Source of the DNA: Xanthobacteraceae bacterium
GTDB lineage: Bacteria > Pseudomonadota > Alphaproteobacteria > Rhizobiales > Xanthobacteraceae
Assembly (NCBI GenBank): GCA_019746355.1
Contig: JAIESC010000010.1
Span: 1-64,000, forward strand
Reading direction: 5' to 3'
Length of the DNA stretch: 64,000 nucleotides
Shown: in pieces, positions 52,410 through 63,549 of the stretch
Layout: every line of letters starts with the position of its first letter
Position numbering within the stretch: the first letter of the stretch is position 1
Program-made: the position numbers and the translations under genes
The notes under the pieces: model-generated
The model's database searches: none
What the model was told of the DNA's origin: nothing
Seen by the model: the letters and a program-made list of their open reading frames with translations, nothing else

Positions 52410-55400
52410 CTATTCTGCCGCGACCCTGATCGCCTCGGCGGAGGACCGCGTCTGCTTCCCGCGGTCGAGCCAGCGCTGGAACCGGTCGAGATAGAGATAG
52501 ACCACCGGTGTCGTGTAGAGGGTCAGCACCTGGCTGAACGCAAGCCCGCCGACCATCGCATAGCCGAGCGGCTGCCGCAGCTCCGATCCGGTGCCATGGC
52601 CGAGCGCGAGCGGCACGCCGGCGAGCATCGCGGCCGCCGTGGTCATCAGGATCGGCCGGAAGCGCAGCAGGCAGGCCTCGCGGATGGCGTCGATCGGCGC
52701 CATGTGCCGGTCGCGTTCGGCATGGATGGCGAAGTCGACCAGCATGATGCCGTTCTTCTTGACGATGCCGATCAGCAGGATGATGCCGATGATGCCGATG
52801 ACCGAAAGGTCCATGCCGCCGAGACGAAGCGCCAGCAGCGCACCGACGCCGGCCGATGGCAGGGTCGAGAGGATCGTCAGCGGCAGGATGAAGCTCTCGT
52901 AGAGCATTCCGAGAATGATGTAGACGACGACCAGCGCCGCGGCGATCAGCACCGGCTCGCTCGAAAGCGCATCCTGGAACGCCTGGGCGTTGCCCTGGAA
53001 GCTCCGCAGCACCGACGAAGGCAGTTGGATTTCGCGCGCCGCGTTGTTGATGGCGTCGACCGCCTGGCCCAGCGCCACGCCCGGCCGCAGGTTGAAGGTG
53101 ATGGTGGCGGAGGGAAACTGCCCCTGATGCGACACCGAAAGCGGCCCGACCTTGCTGCTGTCCACGTCGACCAGCGATGACAGCGGCACCTCGCCGCTGG
53201 TGATCGGCGACTTCACGTAGATGCGACCCATCGTGGACAGATCCTTCTGCAGGTCGGGAAGGATTTCCAGGATCACGAAATAGGTCTTGAGCTGGGTGTA
53301 GTACTGCGTGATCTGCCGCTGGCCGAATGCATCGTTGAGGGTGTCGTCGATGAGCTGCGGCGAGATGCCGAACCGCGAGGCCTGGTCGCGGTTGATGGTG
53401 ATCTTGAGCTGCGGCGCGTTGGACAGAAGGTCGCTGCCGACGTCGGTGATTTCCGGCAAGGTCTTGAGCTTATCGAGCACCTTGGCGGTCCACTCGTTCA
53501 GCTCGGCCAGGCTTGAGTCCTGCAAGGTGTACTGGAAGCTCGCGCGCGCGATGCGGCCGCCGACCGTGATGTCCTGGGTCGGCTGCAGGTACATGTTCGC
53601 GCCCTCGATCTTGGCAAGCTGCGGCCGCAGCCGGTCGATGATCTGCGACGAGGTCAGCTCGCGCTCGTCGCGCGGCTTCAGCACGATGAAGCCGCGCCCG
53701 GTGTTGGCGGTCTGTGCGCCGCCGGAGCTGCCGGTGAAGGTGGCAAGCCCAGCGACGTCGGGGTCCTTCAGGATCACCGCGCCCATCTGCTTCAGGAGCC
53801 GCATCATTTCCTCGGGCGAGGTGTCCTGCGCGGCCTCGGCGAAGGCCGAGATCATGCCGGTGTCCTGGATCGGGAAGAAGCCCTTGGGGCTGATGATCGC
53901 CAGGATCACGGTCAGCGCCAGGGTCGCAAAGAAGGCGCCGATCGTGATGCGCTGGTGCCGCAGCGCGACCTCGAGCGTGCGCCGGTAGAATGCCAGAACG
54001 GCGTCGAAACCGGCCTCGATGGTCCGGTAAAGGCGGCCGTGCCCGCCCGATTGCCGGCGCATGAAGCGCGAGCACATCATCGGCGCGAGCGTGAGCGACA
54101 CCAGCGCCGACACCGCGATCGAGGCCGTGACCGTCAGCGCGAACTCGCGGAACAGGCGGCCGACGATGCCGCTCATCAGCAGCAGCGGAATGAACACCGC
54201 GATCAGCGAGGCCGAGATCGACAGCACGGTGAAGCCGATCTCGCTCGATCCCTTGATTGCGGCCTGCAGCGGGTTCGCGCCCTCCTCGATATGCCGGTAG
54301 ATGTTCTCGACCACGACGATGGCGTCGTCGACCACGAAACCGACCGCGATGGTCAGCGCCATCAGCGACAGGTTGTCGAGGCTGAAACCCAGCAGGTACA
54401 TCGCCGCGGCCGAGCCGGCCAGCGCCAACGGCACGGTGATGCTCGGAATGAGCGTCGCCCAGAAGTCGCGCAGGAACAGCAGGATCACCAGCACCACCAG
54501 CGCGATGGTGAGGCCGAGGGTGAACTGCACGTCGGCGACCGAGGCGCGGATGGTGGTGGTGCGGTCGAGCAGGGTCTTGACCTCGACCGCCGGCGGAATG
54601 CGGGCGGTGAGCTGCGGCAATTGCGCCTTGATCTGGTCGACGGTCTCGACCACGTTGGCGCCAGGCTGCTTGAACACCGCGAGGATGATGCCGTCTTTGT
54701 TGTTCTGGTAGGCAGCGACATTGCGGTCCACCGCATCGGACACCGCCTCGCCGATGTCGCGGACGCGGATCGGCGCGCCGTTGCGATAGGCGACGATGAT
54801 GTCGTTGAACGGCTTCGCCTCGAGGATCTGGTCGTTCGTCGCAATGGTGAAGCTGGTCTTGTCGGTGTTGAGCGTGCCCTTGGCGACGTTCGTGGTCGAA
54901 TTGACCAGGGCGCTGCGCAGCTCCTCGAGCGTGATGCCGTTGCTGGCGATTTTCGCCGGATCGACCTGGATGCGGATCGACGGCGTGCGGTCGCCGAAGA
55001 TCGACACCTGTGCCACGCCCGGCACCTGCGAAATCTGCTGCGCCATGAACAGATCGCCGTATTCGTCGACGGCGGTCAGCGGCATGGTGTCCGACCGCAG
55101 CGCGAGCAGCAGGATCGGCGAGTCCGCCGGATTGACCTTCTTGTAGCTCGGCGGCGCGGTCATCGTCTGCGGCAGTTGCTTGCCCGCCGCGGTGATCGCC
55201 GCCTGCACGTCCTGCGCCGCCGAATCGATGTTGCGGTTGAGGTTGAACTGGATCACCACGGTGGTGGCGCCGAGCGCGCTGAGCGACGTCATCTGGGTGA
55301 TGCCGGGCACCTGGGCGAATTGCCGCTCCAGCGGCGCCGCAACCGACGTCGCCATGGTCTCGGCGCTGGCGCCCTGCCAGGTGGCGGTGACCTGGATGGT

Positions 55401-55529
55401 GGGGAAATCGACCTGCGGCAGCGGCGCGACCGGCAGGAACGGGTAGGCGGCGATGCCGACGAAGGCGAGCGCCGCCATCAGGAGTGTGGTGGCGACCGGC
55501 CGGCGGATGAATGGCTCGGAGAGGTTCAT
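52410..55529 (-). CDS. RND efflux permease, MdtB/MdtC-like
   Basis: 1039-residue HAE1-type RND transporter with the 12-TM, two-large-loop organisation. N-terminus M-N-L-S-E-P-F-I-R-R-P-V-A-T-T-L-L-M, the proton-relay Asp pair in G-F-V-V-D-D-A-I-V-V-V-E-N-I, and the late G-I-V-K-K-N-G-I-M-L-V-D-F are visible. It exports drugs, bile-salt-like compounds or siderophores from the periplasm. It overlaps the adaptor gene by 4 nt. No outer-membrane channel gene is adjacent, so a TolC-type partner must be elsewhere. Confidence 0.95.
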   Translation of the reverse strand: MNLSEPFIRRPVATTLLMAALAFVGIAAYPFLPVAPLPQVDFPTIQVTATWQGASAETMATSVAAPLERQFAQVPGITQMTSLSALGATTVVIQFNLNRNIDSAAQDVQAAITAAGKQLPQTMTAPPSYKKVNPADSPILLLALRSDTMPLTAVDEYGDLFMAQQISQVPGVAQVSIFGDRTPSIRIQVDPAKIASNGITLEELRSALVNSTTNVAKGTLNTDKTSFTIATNDQILEAKPFNDIIVAYRNGAPIRVRDIGEAVSDAVDRNVAAYQNNKDGIILAVFKQPGANVVETVDQIKAQLPQLTARIPPAVEVKTLLDRTTTIRASVADVQFTLGLTIALVVLVILLFLRDFWATLIPSITVPLALAGSAAAMYLLGFSLDNLSLMALTIAVGFVVDDAIVVVENIYRHIEEGANPLQAAIKGSSEIGFTVLSISASLIAVFIPLLLMSGIVGRLFREFALTVTASIAVSALVSLTLAPMMCSRFMRRQSGGHGRLYRTIEAGFDAVLAFYRRTLEVALRHQRITIGAFFATLALTVILAIISPKGFFPIQDTGMISAFAEAAQDTSPEEMMRLLKQMGAVILKDPDVAGLATFTGSSGGAQTANTGRGFIVLKPRDERELTSSQIIDRLRPQLAKIEGANMYLQPTQDITVGGRIARASFQYTLQDSSLAELNEWTAKVLDKLKTLPEITDVGSDLLSNAPQLKITINRDQASRFGISPQLIDDTLNDAFGQRQITQYYTQLKTYFVILEILPDLQKDLSTMGRIYVKSPITSGEVPLSSLVDVDSSKVGPLSVSHQGQFPSATITFNLRPGVALGQAVDAINNAAREIQLPSSVLRSFQGNAQAFQDALSSEPVLIAAALVVVYIILGMLYESFILPLTILSTLPSAGVGALLALRLGGMDLSVIGIIGIILLIGIVKKNGIMLVDFAIHAERDRHMAPIDAIREACLLRFRPILMTTAAAMLAGVPLALGHGTGSELRQPLGYAMVGGLAFSQVLTLYTTPVVYLYLDRFQRWLDRGKQTRSSAEAIRVAAE

Positions 55530-56719
55530 GACCCCTCGTCATCCGCGGGCTGAGGCTTGTCCGTCACGCTCACCGGCGCGTTGGTCTTCAGCTTGTACTG
55601 GCCCCCCGTCACGACGTGGTCGCTGCCGCTGATGCCGGATTCGACGACGGTGATGTCGCCGACCGACGGGCCGGTCTGCACCGGCTTCGGCGTGGCCCGG
55701 TTCTGCGGCGTGACCACCCAGACAAACTGGCCCTTCGGACCACGTTGGATCGCCGTGTTGGGCACCACAACCGCGTCCGTGCGGGTGTTGACCAGGATGC
55801 GGACGTTGACGAACTCGCCGGGCCACAGCTTCTCGTCGGCGTTGGCGAATGACGCCTTCAGCCGATAGGTCGCCGTCGCCTGGTCGATCATGTTGTCGAC
55901 GGTCTGCAACGTGCCGACGCTGAGCACATTGCGGTTGTCCCGGTCATAGGCCACGGCCTCCACGGTGGCGCGTGCCATTGCCTCGCGCACCGCGTCGAGC
56001 GTCTGCGCCGGCAGCGTGAACAGCGTCGCGGCCGGCTTCGTCTGCACCAGCATGGCAATCGCGCCCTGGTCCGACGCGTGGACGACGTTGCCGGGATCGA
56101 CCAGACGTACGCCCATGCGTCCGTCGGTCGGGGCCCGGATGTCGGTGTAGTCGAGCTGTGTCTGCGCGGTTTCGATTGCGGCTTCGTCGGCGGCGACGGT
56201 GGCCCTGGTGGTGTCGACCTTGGCCTGCTGCTGATCGATGTTCTGCTGGGTGTCGAAGCCCTTGGCGCCCAGCGTCTTGAACCGGTCGAGGTCCTTCTGC
56301 AGTCCGATCAGGGTGGCCTGGTCCTGCGCCTTCCTGGCTTTCGCCTGGTCGAGCGCCGCCTGGAACAGGCGCGGATCGATCTTCGCCAGCACCTCGTTCT
56401 TTTTGACGTGCTGGCCTTCCTTGAAGAACACGTCCTGCAGCTTGCCGTCGACCTGCGAATGGATGCCGACGGTGTACGTCGCCTGCACGGTGCCAAGCCC
56501 GGTCAGGTAGATCGGCACGTTCTTGCGCGTGGCGCTGGCGACGCTGACCGGGACGGCCGTGGGCTCGCCGCGCAAGGCCTGCGCGGGTTTCACGCCGCGC
56601 CAGACGAGAGTGCTTCCGACCCCGATGGCGAGGGCCAAGAGGATCGCCAGCACGAACAGCTTTCGCGGGCTCAGGGCGCCGATGATCCGGACGGGTTGAT
56701 GGGCCAAATGCTGGACCAA
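55526..56719 (-). CDS. RND efflux periplasmic adaptor, MdtA-like
   Basis: About 397 residues. N-terminal TM anchor (L-F-V-L-A-I-L-L-A-L-A-I-G-V-G), then T-G-L-G-T-V-Q-A-T-Y-T-V-G-I-H-S-Q-V-D-G, a helical hairpin with Q-A-K-A-R-K-A-Q-D-Q-A, and the lipoyl/beta-barrel return D-I-R-A-P-T-D-G-R-M-G. No lipobox Cys. TTG 56719 is chosen because AGGAG lies 8 nt upstream and it opens just before the anchor; a GTG at 56812 gives a longer, less typical N-terminus. Forms the tripartite pump with the following permease. Confidence 0.9.
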   Translation of the reverse strand: MVQHLAHQPVRIIGALSPRKLFVLAILLALAIGVGSTLVWRGVKPAQALRGEPTAVPVSVASATRKNVPIYLTGLGTVQATYTVGIHSQVDGKLQDVFFKEGQHVKKNEVLAKIDPRLFQAALDQAKARKAQDQATLIGLQKDLDRFKTLGAKGFDTQQNIDQQQAKVDTTRATVAADEAAIETAQTQLDYTDIRAPTDGRMGVRLVDPGNVVHASDQGAIAMLVQTKPAATLFTLPAQTLDAVREAMARATVEAVAYDRDNRNVLSVGTLQTVDNMIDQATATYRLKASFANADEKLWPGEFVNVRILVNTRTDAVVVPNTAIQRGPKGQFVWVVTPQNRATPKPVQTGPSVGDITVVESGISGSDHVVTGGQYKLKTNAPVSVTDKPQPADDEGS

Positions 56720-56867
56720 GCGTCGTCTCCTGCCGTGCGAGAACCTGAAAATGGGAGCCACCGCCTTTCCGGGACATGTCCGCCAGATGAAATGCTGGAG
56801 TAATCGGCTCACGACCGCGTTGGGCGCGCGCCTGCGGCCCTAAAAGGCGGTTTTGGCGTGTTTCGGC

Positions 56868-56895
56868 TTGACGGCGGTCCGGGAGGCCGTATATA
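56868..56895 (+). promoter_or_regulatory. Sigma-70-type promoter of the ilvBN operon
   Basis: TTGACG (56868-56873), a 16-bp spacer, and TATATA (56890-56895). Transcription should begin near 56902, giving a leader of about 250 nt before ilvB that contains the leader peptide and terminator described below. Confidence 0.75.
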
Positions 56896-56927
56896 TCCGC
56901 GCAACGAAATGCCGAAAGGCTGCGGGA

Positions 56928-56990
56928 ATGCGAAATTTTGTTGCTCAAAAGCTGCTTATCGTAGGAAGGCGCACCGCCTTGGGAGGCTGA
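56928..56990 (+). CDS. ilv operon leader peptide
   Basis: Short frame ATG 56928 to TGA 56988-56990 encoding M-R-N-F-V-A-Q-K-L-L-I-V-G-R-R-T-A-L-G-G. The V-A-Q-K-L-L-I-V stretch puts five branched-chain codons (GTT, CTG, CTT, ATC, GTA) in eight, the hallmark of an attenuation control peptide for acetolactate synthase. It lies between the promoter and an intrinsic terminator. The ribosome site (AAAGG, about 8 nt upstream) is weak but acceptable. Confidence 0.7.
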   Translation: MRNFVAQKLLIVGRRTALGG

Positions 56991-57045
56991 CCTCCCACGG
57001 GTTTGGCGGTGCGCGGAAAACAGGGGCTCTTGGGCCCCTTTTTGA
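56968..57045 (+). terminator. Transcription attenuator of ilvBN
   Basis: Right after the control codons GCGCACCGCC (56969-56978) can pair over 10 bp with GGCGGTGCGC (57005-57014), enclosing a small GGGAGG/CCTCCC hairpin (56981-56996). Next comes an intrinsic terminator, AGGGGC/GCCCCT (57022-57039) followed by TTTTTGATT. Ribosome stalling at the Leu-Ile-Val codons would cover the first strand and change folding. The exact antiterminator pairing was not resolved by eye. Confidence 0.72.
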
Positions 57046-57073
57046 TTCTCCGGGTCAGCCTTGAGCGAACGGA

Positions 57074-57147
57074 ACTTGCGAGTGGACTTTGCAAGTGGAC
57101 TTGAGTGCAAGTGGACTTGAGTGCAAGTGGACTTTGAGTGAGTGGAG
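57074..57147 (+). repeat. Short tandem repeat before ilvB
   Basis: Five AGTGGA-containing units. Two are identical 16-bp copies of GCAAGTGGACTTGAGT (57091-57106, 57107-57122), then a 1-base variant (from 57123). The array lies between the attenuator and the ilvB ribosome site (GGAG). Confidence 0.85.
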
Positions 57148-57154
57148 CGGACGA

Positions 57155-58945
<1,791 letters not shown>

Positions 58946-58969
58946 AGGCCGGCAGCGAAAGTCAGCGTC

Positions 58970-59509
58970 ATGAGCAGCACCTCCCACTACCCCGCCGCGA
59001 TCCACCACGAGCGGATCGAAAGCCACACGCTTTCGGTCATCGTCGACAACGAGCCCGGCGTGCTGGCGCGCGTCATCGGCCTGTTCTCCGGCCGCGGCTA
59101 CAACATCGACTCGCTCACCGTGTCGGAGACCGAGCACCAGAAGCACCTCTCGCGCATCACCATCGTCACGCGCGGCACGCCGATGGTGATCGAGCAGATC
59201 AAGAACCAGCTCGAGCGCCTCGTGCCGATCCATCGCGTGGTCGACATGACGCTGGCGGGCCGTGCGATCGAGCGCGAGCTTGCCATGGTCAAGGTGCGCG
59301 GCACCGGCGAGCCTCGGGTCGAGGCGCTGCGGCTCGCCGATGCCTTCCGCGCCCGCGTGATCGACGCCGGCACCGAGAGCTTCATCTTCGAGATCACCGG
59401 AGCGAGCGAGAAGATCGAGCAGTTCATCGCGCTGATGCTCCCGCTCGGCCTCGTCGAGGTGTCGCGCACCGGTATCGTCGCGATCTCTCGCGGGGCGGAC
59501 GGCATGTGA
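58970..59509 (+). CDS. ilvN: Acetolactate synthase small (regulatory) subunit
   Basis: 179-residue regulatory subunit with an N-terminal ACT domain: H-T-L-S-V-I-V-D-N-E-P-G-V-L-A-R-V-I-G-L-F-S and G-R-G-Y-N-I-D-S-L-T-V. The second half has D-A-F-R-A-R-V-I-D-A. It binds valine for feedback inhibition and stimulates IlvB. Confidence 0.95.
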   Translation: MSSTSHYPAAIHHERIESHTLSVIVDNEPGVLARVIGLFSGRGYNIDSLTVSETEHQKHLSRITIVTRGTPMVIEQIKNQLERLVPIHRVVDMTLAGRAIERELAMVKVRGTGEPRVEALRLADAFRARVIDAGTESFIFEITGASEKIEQFIALMLPLGLVEVSRTGIVAISRGADGM

Positions 59510-59629
59510 TGACGGCGGACGCCGTCGAGAGGGCCGCTGATTGAGCGAAACGGCCGTCGGCCTTGGCCCGTTGCGGCTTGCTTGGCCCACGGCGCTCGAT
59601 TAAGCCCGGCTTGGAGCCGTGCGAATCGG

Positions 59630-60085
59630 ATGCTGTCACAGCGGGCCAAATACGCATTGCGGGCGATGATCTGCCTCGCCGGCCATGGCGACGAAGGTCC
59701 GGTCTCCGTCACCGCGCTCGCGCGTGAAGCGAAAATTCCCCGCGCGTTTCTCGAGCAGATCTTCTCCGAGCTGCGCCGCCGCAACCTTGTCGTCAGCCAT
59801 CGCGGCAAGCAGGGCGGCTTTCTTCTCGCACGCGCGCCGAGGGACATCAGCTTCGCCGACATTATCCGCCACATCGACGGACCGTTGGCGCTCGCGCCCT
59901 GTGCGAGCCGCACCGCGTACCGGCCCTGCGCCGAATGTGTCGATGTCGAGACCTGCACGCTGCGACCGACCTTGCTCGCCGCCCGCGATGCCAGCGCCCA
60001 GGTGCTGGAGCGCACGACCTTGGCCGAGGCGATGCAAAAAAATGCCGGTTCCGCCAAACCGGCGCGGCAAAAAATTCACAAGTGA
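59630..60085 (+). CDS. Rrf2-family transcriptional regulator
   Basis: 151-residue winged-helix regulator: M-L-S-Q-R-A-K-Y-A-L-R-A-M at the start, I-P-R-A-F-L-E-Q-I-F-S-E-L recognition helix region, and S-H-R-G-K-Q-G-G-F-L-L-A wing. Four Cys lie in C-A-S-R-T-A-Y-R-P-C-A-E-C-V-D-V-E-T-C, in the place where IscR/NsrR ligate an iron-sulfur cluster, so cluster binding is likely. Its position upstream of sulfate ABC transporter genes suggests control of sulfur uptake, as for CymR-type Rrf2 proteins; that is inference. ATG 59630 is chosen from the family start. Confidence 0.92.
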   Translation: MLSQRAKYALRAMICLAGHGDEGPVSVTALAREAKIPRAFLEQIFSELRRRNLVVSHRGKQGGFLLARAPRDISFADIIRHIDGPLALAPCASRTAYRPCAECVDVETCTLRPTLLAARDASAQVLERTTLAEAMQKNAGSAKPARQKIHK

Positions 60086-60284
60086 AATCACCGCGCTGCG
60101 CGCCCTTATCTGATTTTCGTATATCGAATTCAGATCATTCTGATTGACTTTATCAGGATTGAGCACCAGTTTTCTCGCCGGCGAAAAAGAACATGAGCGA
60201 GTGCTGCAACGCCCGGTGGGGCGTCCGCGTTAGGTGCCGGACACGGCGCCACGGCTGTCACAGAACTCTCGTGAGAGGGACCTA
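60086..60284. other. Regulatory gap with a candidate operator
   Basis: A/T-richer stretch after the Rrf2 gene. It contains CTGAT (60140-60144) and ATCAG (60152-60156) as inverted half-sites around TGACTTT, and TTCGTATATCGAA at about 60115. Either could be a repressor site; no match to a defined box was established. Confidence 0.35.
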
Positions 60285-60734
60285 ATGACGATCCGATCTC
60301 GAGGCGCCCGAATCCCGAACGCTGCCCGGTGCTCTGAAGCTGTTCACTTGGAAGCTGTTCACTTGGCTTTTTTGTTCCGCCAGGAACCCGAATACGGCCC
60401 TTGCACGGCGAAGGTGCAATCGCACCGCAGGGCGGCGAGGACGAGTTCCGCAACTCCGCGCGTGCTCGACACGGTGACGGTGACATTCGTCGGCAACGGC
60501 GCGGAACAGGAACCCGTCGTATCGATCGAGTGCGTCGATCGCGATGACGCACTCGACTTTCGCGGCGTGCCGGTTCGCACGATCGTGTTCCCGGCGCTGC
60601 CCGTGCCGGCGTTGGCCTTCGCCGCGCCGCGCCGCGCGGAAGTCCGCCGGACGTCGCCGTACAGCGGCGTCTCGAGCCTGGGCTATTGCCGCGTGCTTCC
60701 GCTTGCGCGCGGAATGGTCCACGCGCCGCAATGA
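60285..60734 (+). CDS. Hypothetical protein (doubtful)
   Basis: 149-codon frame with an acceptable ribosome site (GAGAGGGA 5 nt before ATG 60285), between the Rrf2 and sulfate-binding protein genes. No signal peptide, domain or motif is recognised; composition is Arg/Ala/Ser-rich. It includes a 15-bp tandem repeat (GAAGCTGTTCACTTG twice, 60336-60365) encoding [10 protein letters not shown]. Could instead be a long leader region. Confidence 0.3.
   Translation: MTIRSRGARIPNAARCSEAVHLEAVHLAFLFRQEPEYGPCTAKVQSHRRAARTSSATPRVLDTVTVTFVGNGAEQEPVVSIECVDRDDALDFRGVPVRTIVFPALPVPALAFAAPRRAEVRRTSPYSGVSSLGYCRVLPLARGMVHAPQ
60336..60365 (+). repeat. 15-bp perfect tandem duplication
   Basis: GAAGCTGTTCACTTG occurs twice without gap, 400 nt upstream of the sulfate-binding protein gene. 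The unit length is a multiple of three, so the surrounding frame is kept. Confidence 0.85.
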
Positions 60735-60766
60735 AATCATGCCGCAGTGAAATCATGGAGCTGAAC

Positions 60767-61774
60767 ATGCGCAAGTCGATACTCGGTCTGCTGGTGGGCC
60801 TGCTGGCACTGGCGCCCGCAGCCGCGCAGGCGCAGAGCGTCACGCTCCTCAACGTGTCCTACGATCCGACGCGTGAGCTCTATCGCGAATTCAATGCCGC
60901 ATTTGCCAAACACTGGAAGGCCAAGACCGGACAGACGGTCTCGGTCCGGCAATCGCACGGCGGCTCGGGTGCGCAGGCGCGCGCGGTGATCGACGGGCTC
61001 GATGCCGATGTCGTCACGCTCGCGATGGAGTCGGACATCGACGCCATTGCCAGGAACACCGGCAAGATTCCCGCCGACTGGCGCAAGCGGCTGCCCAATA
61101 ACAGCTCGCCCTACACCTCGACGATGGTGTTTCTCGTCCGCAAGGGAAATCCGAAGCACCTGAAGGACTGGGACGATCTGGTGAAGCCGGGCGTGCAGGT
61201 GATCACCCCGAACCCCAAGACATCGGGGGCGGCACGCTGGAACTATCTCGCCGCCTGGGCCTTCGCCACCGAGAAGTTCGGCGGCGACGCCGGGAAGGCA
61301 AAGGAGTTCGTTCGCGCGCTCTATCGCAACGTGCCGGTGCTCGACACCGCCGCCCGCGGCTCGACGACAACCTTTGTCCAGCGCGGCATGGGCGACGTGC
61401 TGCTGGCCTGGGAGAACGAGGCGTTCCTGGCGATCAAGGAGCTCGGCCCGGACAAGTTCGAGATCGTCGTTCCGTCGATCTCCACGCTTGCCGAGCCCGC
61501 GGTGGCGCTGGTGGACGGCAATGCCGACAAGAAGGGTTCGAAACCGATCGCGCAGGCCTATCTCGAATTCCTCTATGCCGCAGAAGGCCAGACGATCGCC
61601 GCGAAGAACTACTACCGGCCGGCCAAGCCCGAGCTTGCCAAACCGGAGGACGTCAAGCGCTTCCCCAGCATCAAGCTGATCAGCATCGACGACGCGCTGT
61701 TCGGCGGCTGGGCCAAGGCGCAGCCCCAGCACTTCGGCGACGGCGGCGTGTTCGACGAAATCTACAAGCGCTGA
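60767..61774 (+). CDS. sbp: Sulfate/thiosulfate-binding protein
   Basis: 335-residue periplasmic binding protein of the Sbp/CysP family. Signal peptide (cleavage near A-Q-A-Q), mature start [16 protein letters not shown]. Ligand-site blocks: [32 protein letters not shown] and [14 protein letters not shown] 60767 has GGAG 6 nt upstream; ATG 60755 is the alternative. First gene of the cys transport operon. Confidence 0.93.
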   Translation: MRKSILGLLVGLLALAPAAAQAQSVTLLNVSYDPTRELYREFNAAFAKHWKAKTGQTVSVRQSHGGSGAQARAVIDGLDADVVTLAMESDIDAIARNTGKIPADWRKRLPNNSSPYTSTMVFLVRKGNPKHLKDWDDLVKPGVQVITPNPKTSGAARWNYLAAWAFATEKFGGDAGKAKEFVRALYRNVPVLDTAARGSTTTFVQRGMGDVLLAWENEAFLAIKELGPDKFEIVVPSISTLAEPAVALVDGNADKKGSKPIAQAYLEFLYAAEGQTIAAKNYYRPAKPELAKPEDVKRFPSIKLISIDDALFGGWAKAQPQHFGDGGVFDEIYKR

Positions 61775-61802
61775 GCCGCGCAGCGAGCGAACAGGGGACG
61801 AA

Positions 61803-62651
61803 ATGAGCGTGACCGCACTGACGGCGTGGCGGCGGCCGAGCATCATTCCGGGCTTCGGCCTGACGCTCGGCTTTACCTTGACCTATCTCAGCCTGATCGT
61901 GCTGATTCCGATCTCGGCGTTGATACTCAGGACCACGACGATGTCGTGGGAGAAATTCTATCTCGTGCTGACCAATGAACGCGTTCTCGCAGCGCTCAAG
62001 GTCAGCTTCGGCGCGTCGCTGGTCGCGGCATGCATCAACGCGCTGTTCGGACTGATCGTCGCCTGGGTGCTGGTGCGCTACCGCTTTCCCGGCCGCCGCA
62101 TCGTCGATGCGATCGTCGATCTTCCCTTCGCGCTGCCGACCGCGGTGGCCGGCATCGCACTGACCGCGATCTTTGCTCCGACCGGATGGCTCGGCCAATA
62201 CTTCGACGCCTTCGGCATCAAGATCGCCTACACCTGGATCGGCATCGTCATCGCGCTGACCTTCATAGGCCTGCCGTTCGTGGTGCGAACGCTGCAGCCG
62301 GTCATTGAGGAGATCGACCGCCAGGTCGAGGAGGCGGCGGCGACGCTTGGCGCCCATCGCGGCCAGACCATGTGGCAGGTGATTCTGCCGACGTTGCTGC
62401 CGGCGCTGCTCACCGGCTTCGTGCTGTCGTTTGCGCGCGCCGTCGGCGAATACGGCTCCGTGGTCTTCATCGCCGGCAACATTCCCTATCGGACCGAGAT
62501 CGCGCCGCTTCTCATCGTCATCCGCCTCGAAGAGTTCGATTATACCGGCGCGGCGGCGATCGCCACCATCATGTTGGCGATATCGTTCACGATGTTCCTT
62601 GCCATCAATGTGATTCAGGCTTGGTCCCGCAGGAGGTTCGGCGATGTCTGA
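61803..62651 (+). CDS. cysT: Sulfate ABC transporter permease CysT
   Basis: 282-residue permease with six TM helices and the EAA loop E-E-A-A-A-T-L-G-A before its last helices. [16 protein letters not shown] near the N-terminus is typical of CysT/CysU. It overlaps cysW by 8 nt. Confidence 0.95.
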   Translation: MSVTALTAWRRPSIIPGFGLTLGFTLTYLSLIVLIPISALILRTTTMSWEKFYLVLTNERVLAALKVSFGASLVAACINALFGLIVAWVLVRYRFPGRRIVDAIVDLPFALPTAVAGIALTAIFAPTGWLGQYFDAFGIKIAYTWIGIVIALTFIGLPFVVRTLQPVIEEIDRQVEEAAATLGAHRGQTMWQVILPTLLPALLTGFVLSFARAVGEYGSVVFIAGNIPYRTEIAPLLIVIRLEEFDYTGAAAIATIMLAISFTMFLAINVIQAWSRRRFGDV

Positions 62652-63516
62652 TTACGCACTCGCCGCTCCGCGCGTTCGGCCGCGATCGCCGATCACCGAA
62701 GCACGACCGGTCAGGGCCGTGCTGATCGGGCTCACATTGCTGTTCATCGGGCTGTTTCTGCTGTTTCCGCTGGCGGTGGTATTCGTCGAAGCGTTCCGCG
62801 GCGGCGTCGGCGCTTACCTTGAGGCGCTTGCCGATCCGGACGCGATGGCCGCCATCAAGCTGACGCTGCTCGTTGCCGCGATCGCGGTGCCGGCCAATCT
62901 CGTGTTCGGCGTGGCCGCGGCCTGGGCCGTCGCCAAATACAAGTTCCGCGGCAAGACCTTTCTCATTACGTTGATCGATCTGCCGTTTTCGGTGTCGCCC
63001 GTGATCTCCGGGCTGATTTACGTGATCCTGTTCGGCAGCCAGGGCTATCTCGGTCCGTGGCTCAAGGAACACGGCTTGCAGATCGTGTTCGCGGTTCCCG
63101 GCATCGTTCTGGCGACGATCTTCGTGACGTTTCCGTTCGTCGCGCGTGAACTGATACCGCTGATGGAGGAACAGGGTACCCAGGACGAAGAGGCGGCGTT
63201 GTCGCTCGGCGCGGGCGGCTTTCAGACCTTCCTGCGGGTGACGCTGCCGAATGTGAAATGGGGCCTGATGTACGGCGTGCTGCTCTGCAACGCGCGCGCC
63301 ATGGGCGAATTCGGCGCGGTGTCGGTCGTTTCGGGACACATCCGGGGCCTCACCAACACGATGCCGCTCCATATCGAGATTCTCTACAACGACTATCAAT
63401 GGGCTGCGGCGTTTGCGATTGCCTCCGTGCTCGCTCTCCTCGCGCTTGTCACATTGATCATCAAGACTGCGCTGGAATGGCGCTTCGGTCACGAACTTGC
63501 CAACGGTCCAAGATAA
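62644..63516 (+). CDS. cysW: Sulfate ABC transporter permease CysW
   Basis: 290-residue permease, six TM helices. Blocks: [27 protein letters not shown] and the EAA loop [10 protein letters not shown]. Forms the channel with CysT. Confidence 0.95.
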   Translation: MSDYALAAPRVRPRSPITEARPVRAVLIGLTLLFIGLFLLFPLAVVFVEAFRGGVGAYLEALADPDAMAAIKLTLLVAAIAVPANLVFGVAAAWAVAKYKFRGKTFLITLIDLPFSVSPVISGLIYVILFGSQGYLGPWLKEHGLQIVFAVPGIVLATIFVTFPFVARELIPLMEEQGTQDEEAALSLGAGGFQTFLRVTLPNVKWGLMYGVLLCNARAMGEFGAVSVVSGHIRGLTNTMPLHIEILYNDYQWAAAFAIASVLALLALVTLIIKTALEWRFGHELANGPR

Positions 63517-63549
63517 GCCAAGTCGCCGGATCCGAAATCAGGAGTTGCA

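Noticed and set aside
60285..60734. Member of the sulfate-uptake operon
   Set aside because: No domain, odd composition and an internal tandem repeat; listed only as a doubtful frame.
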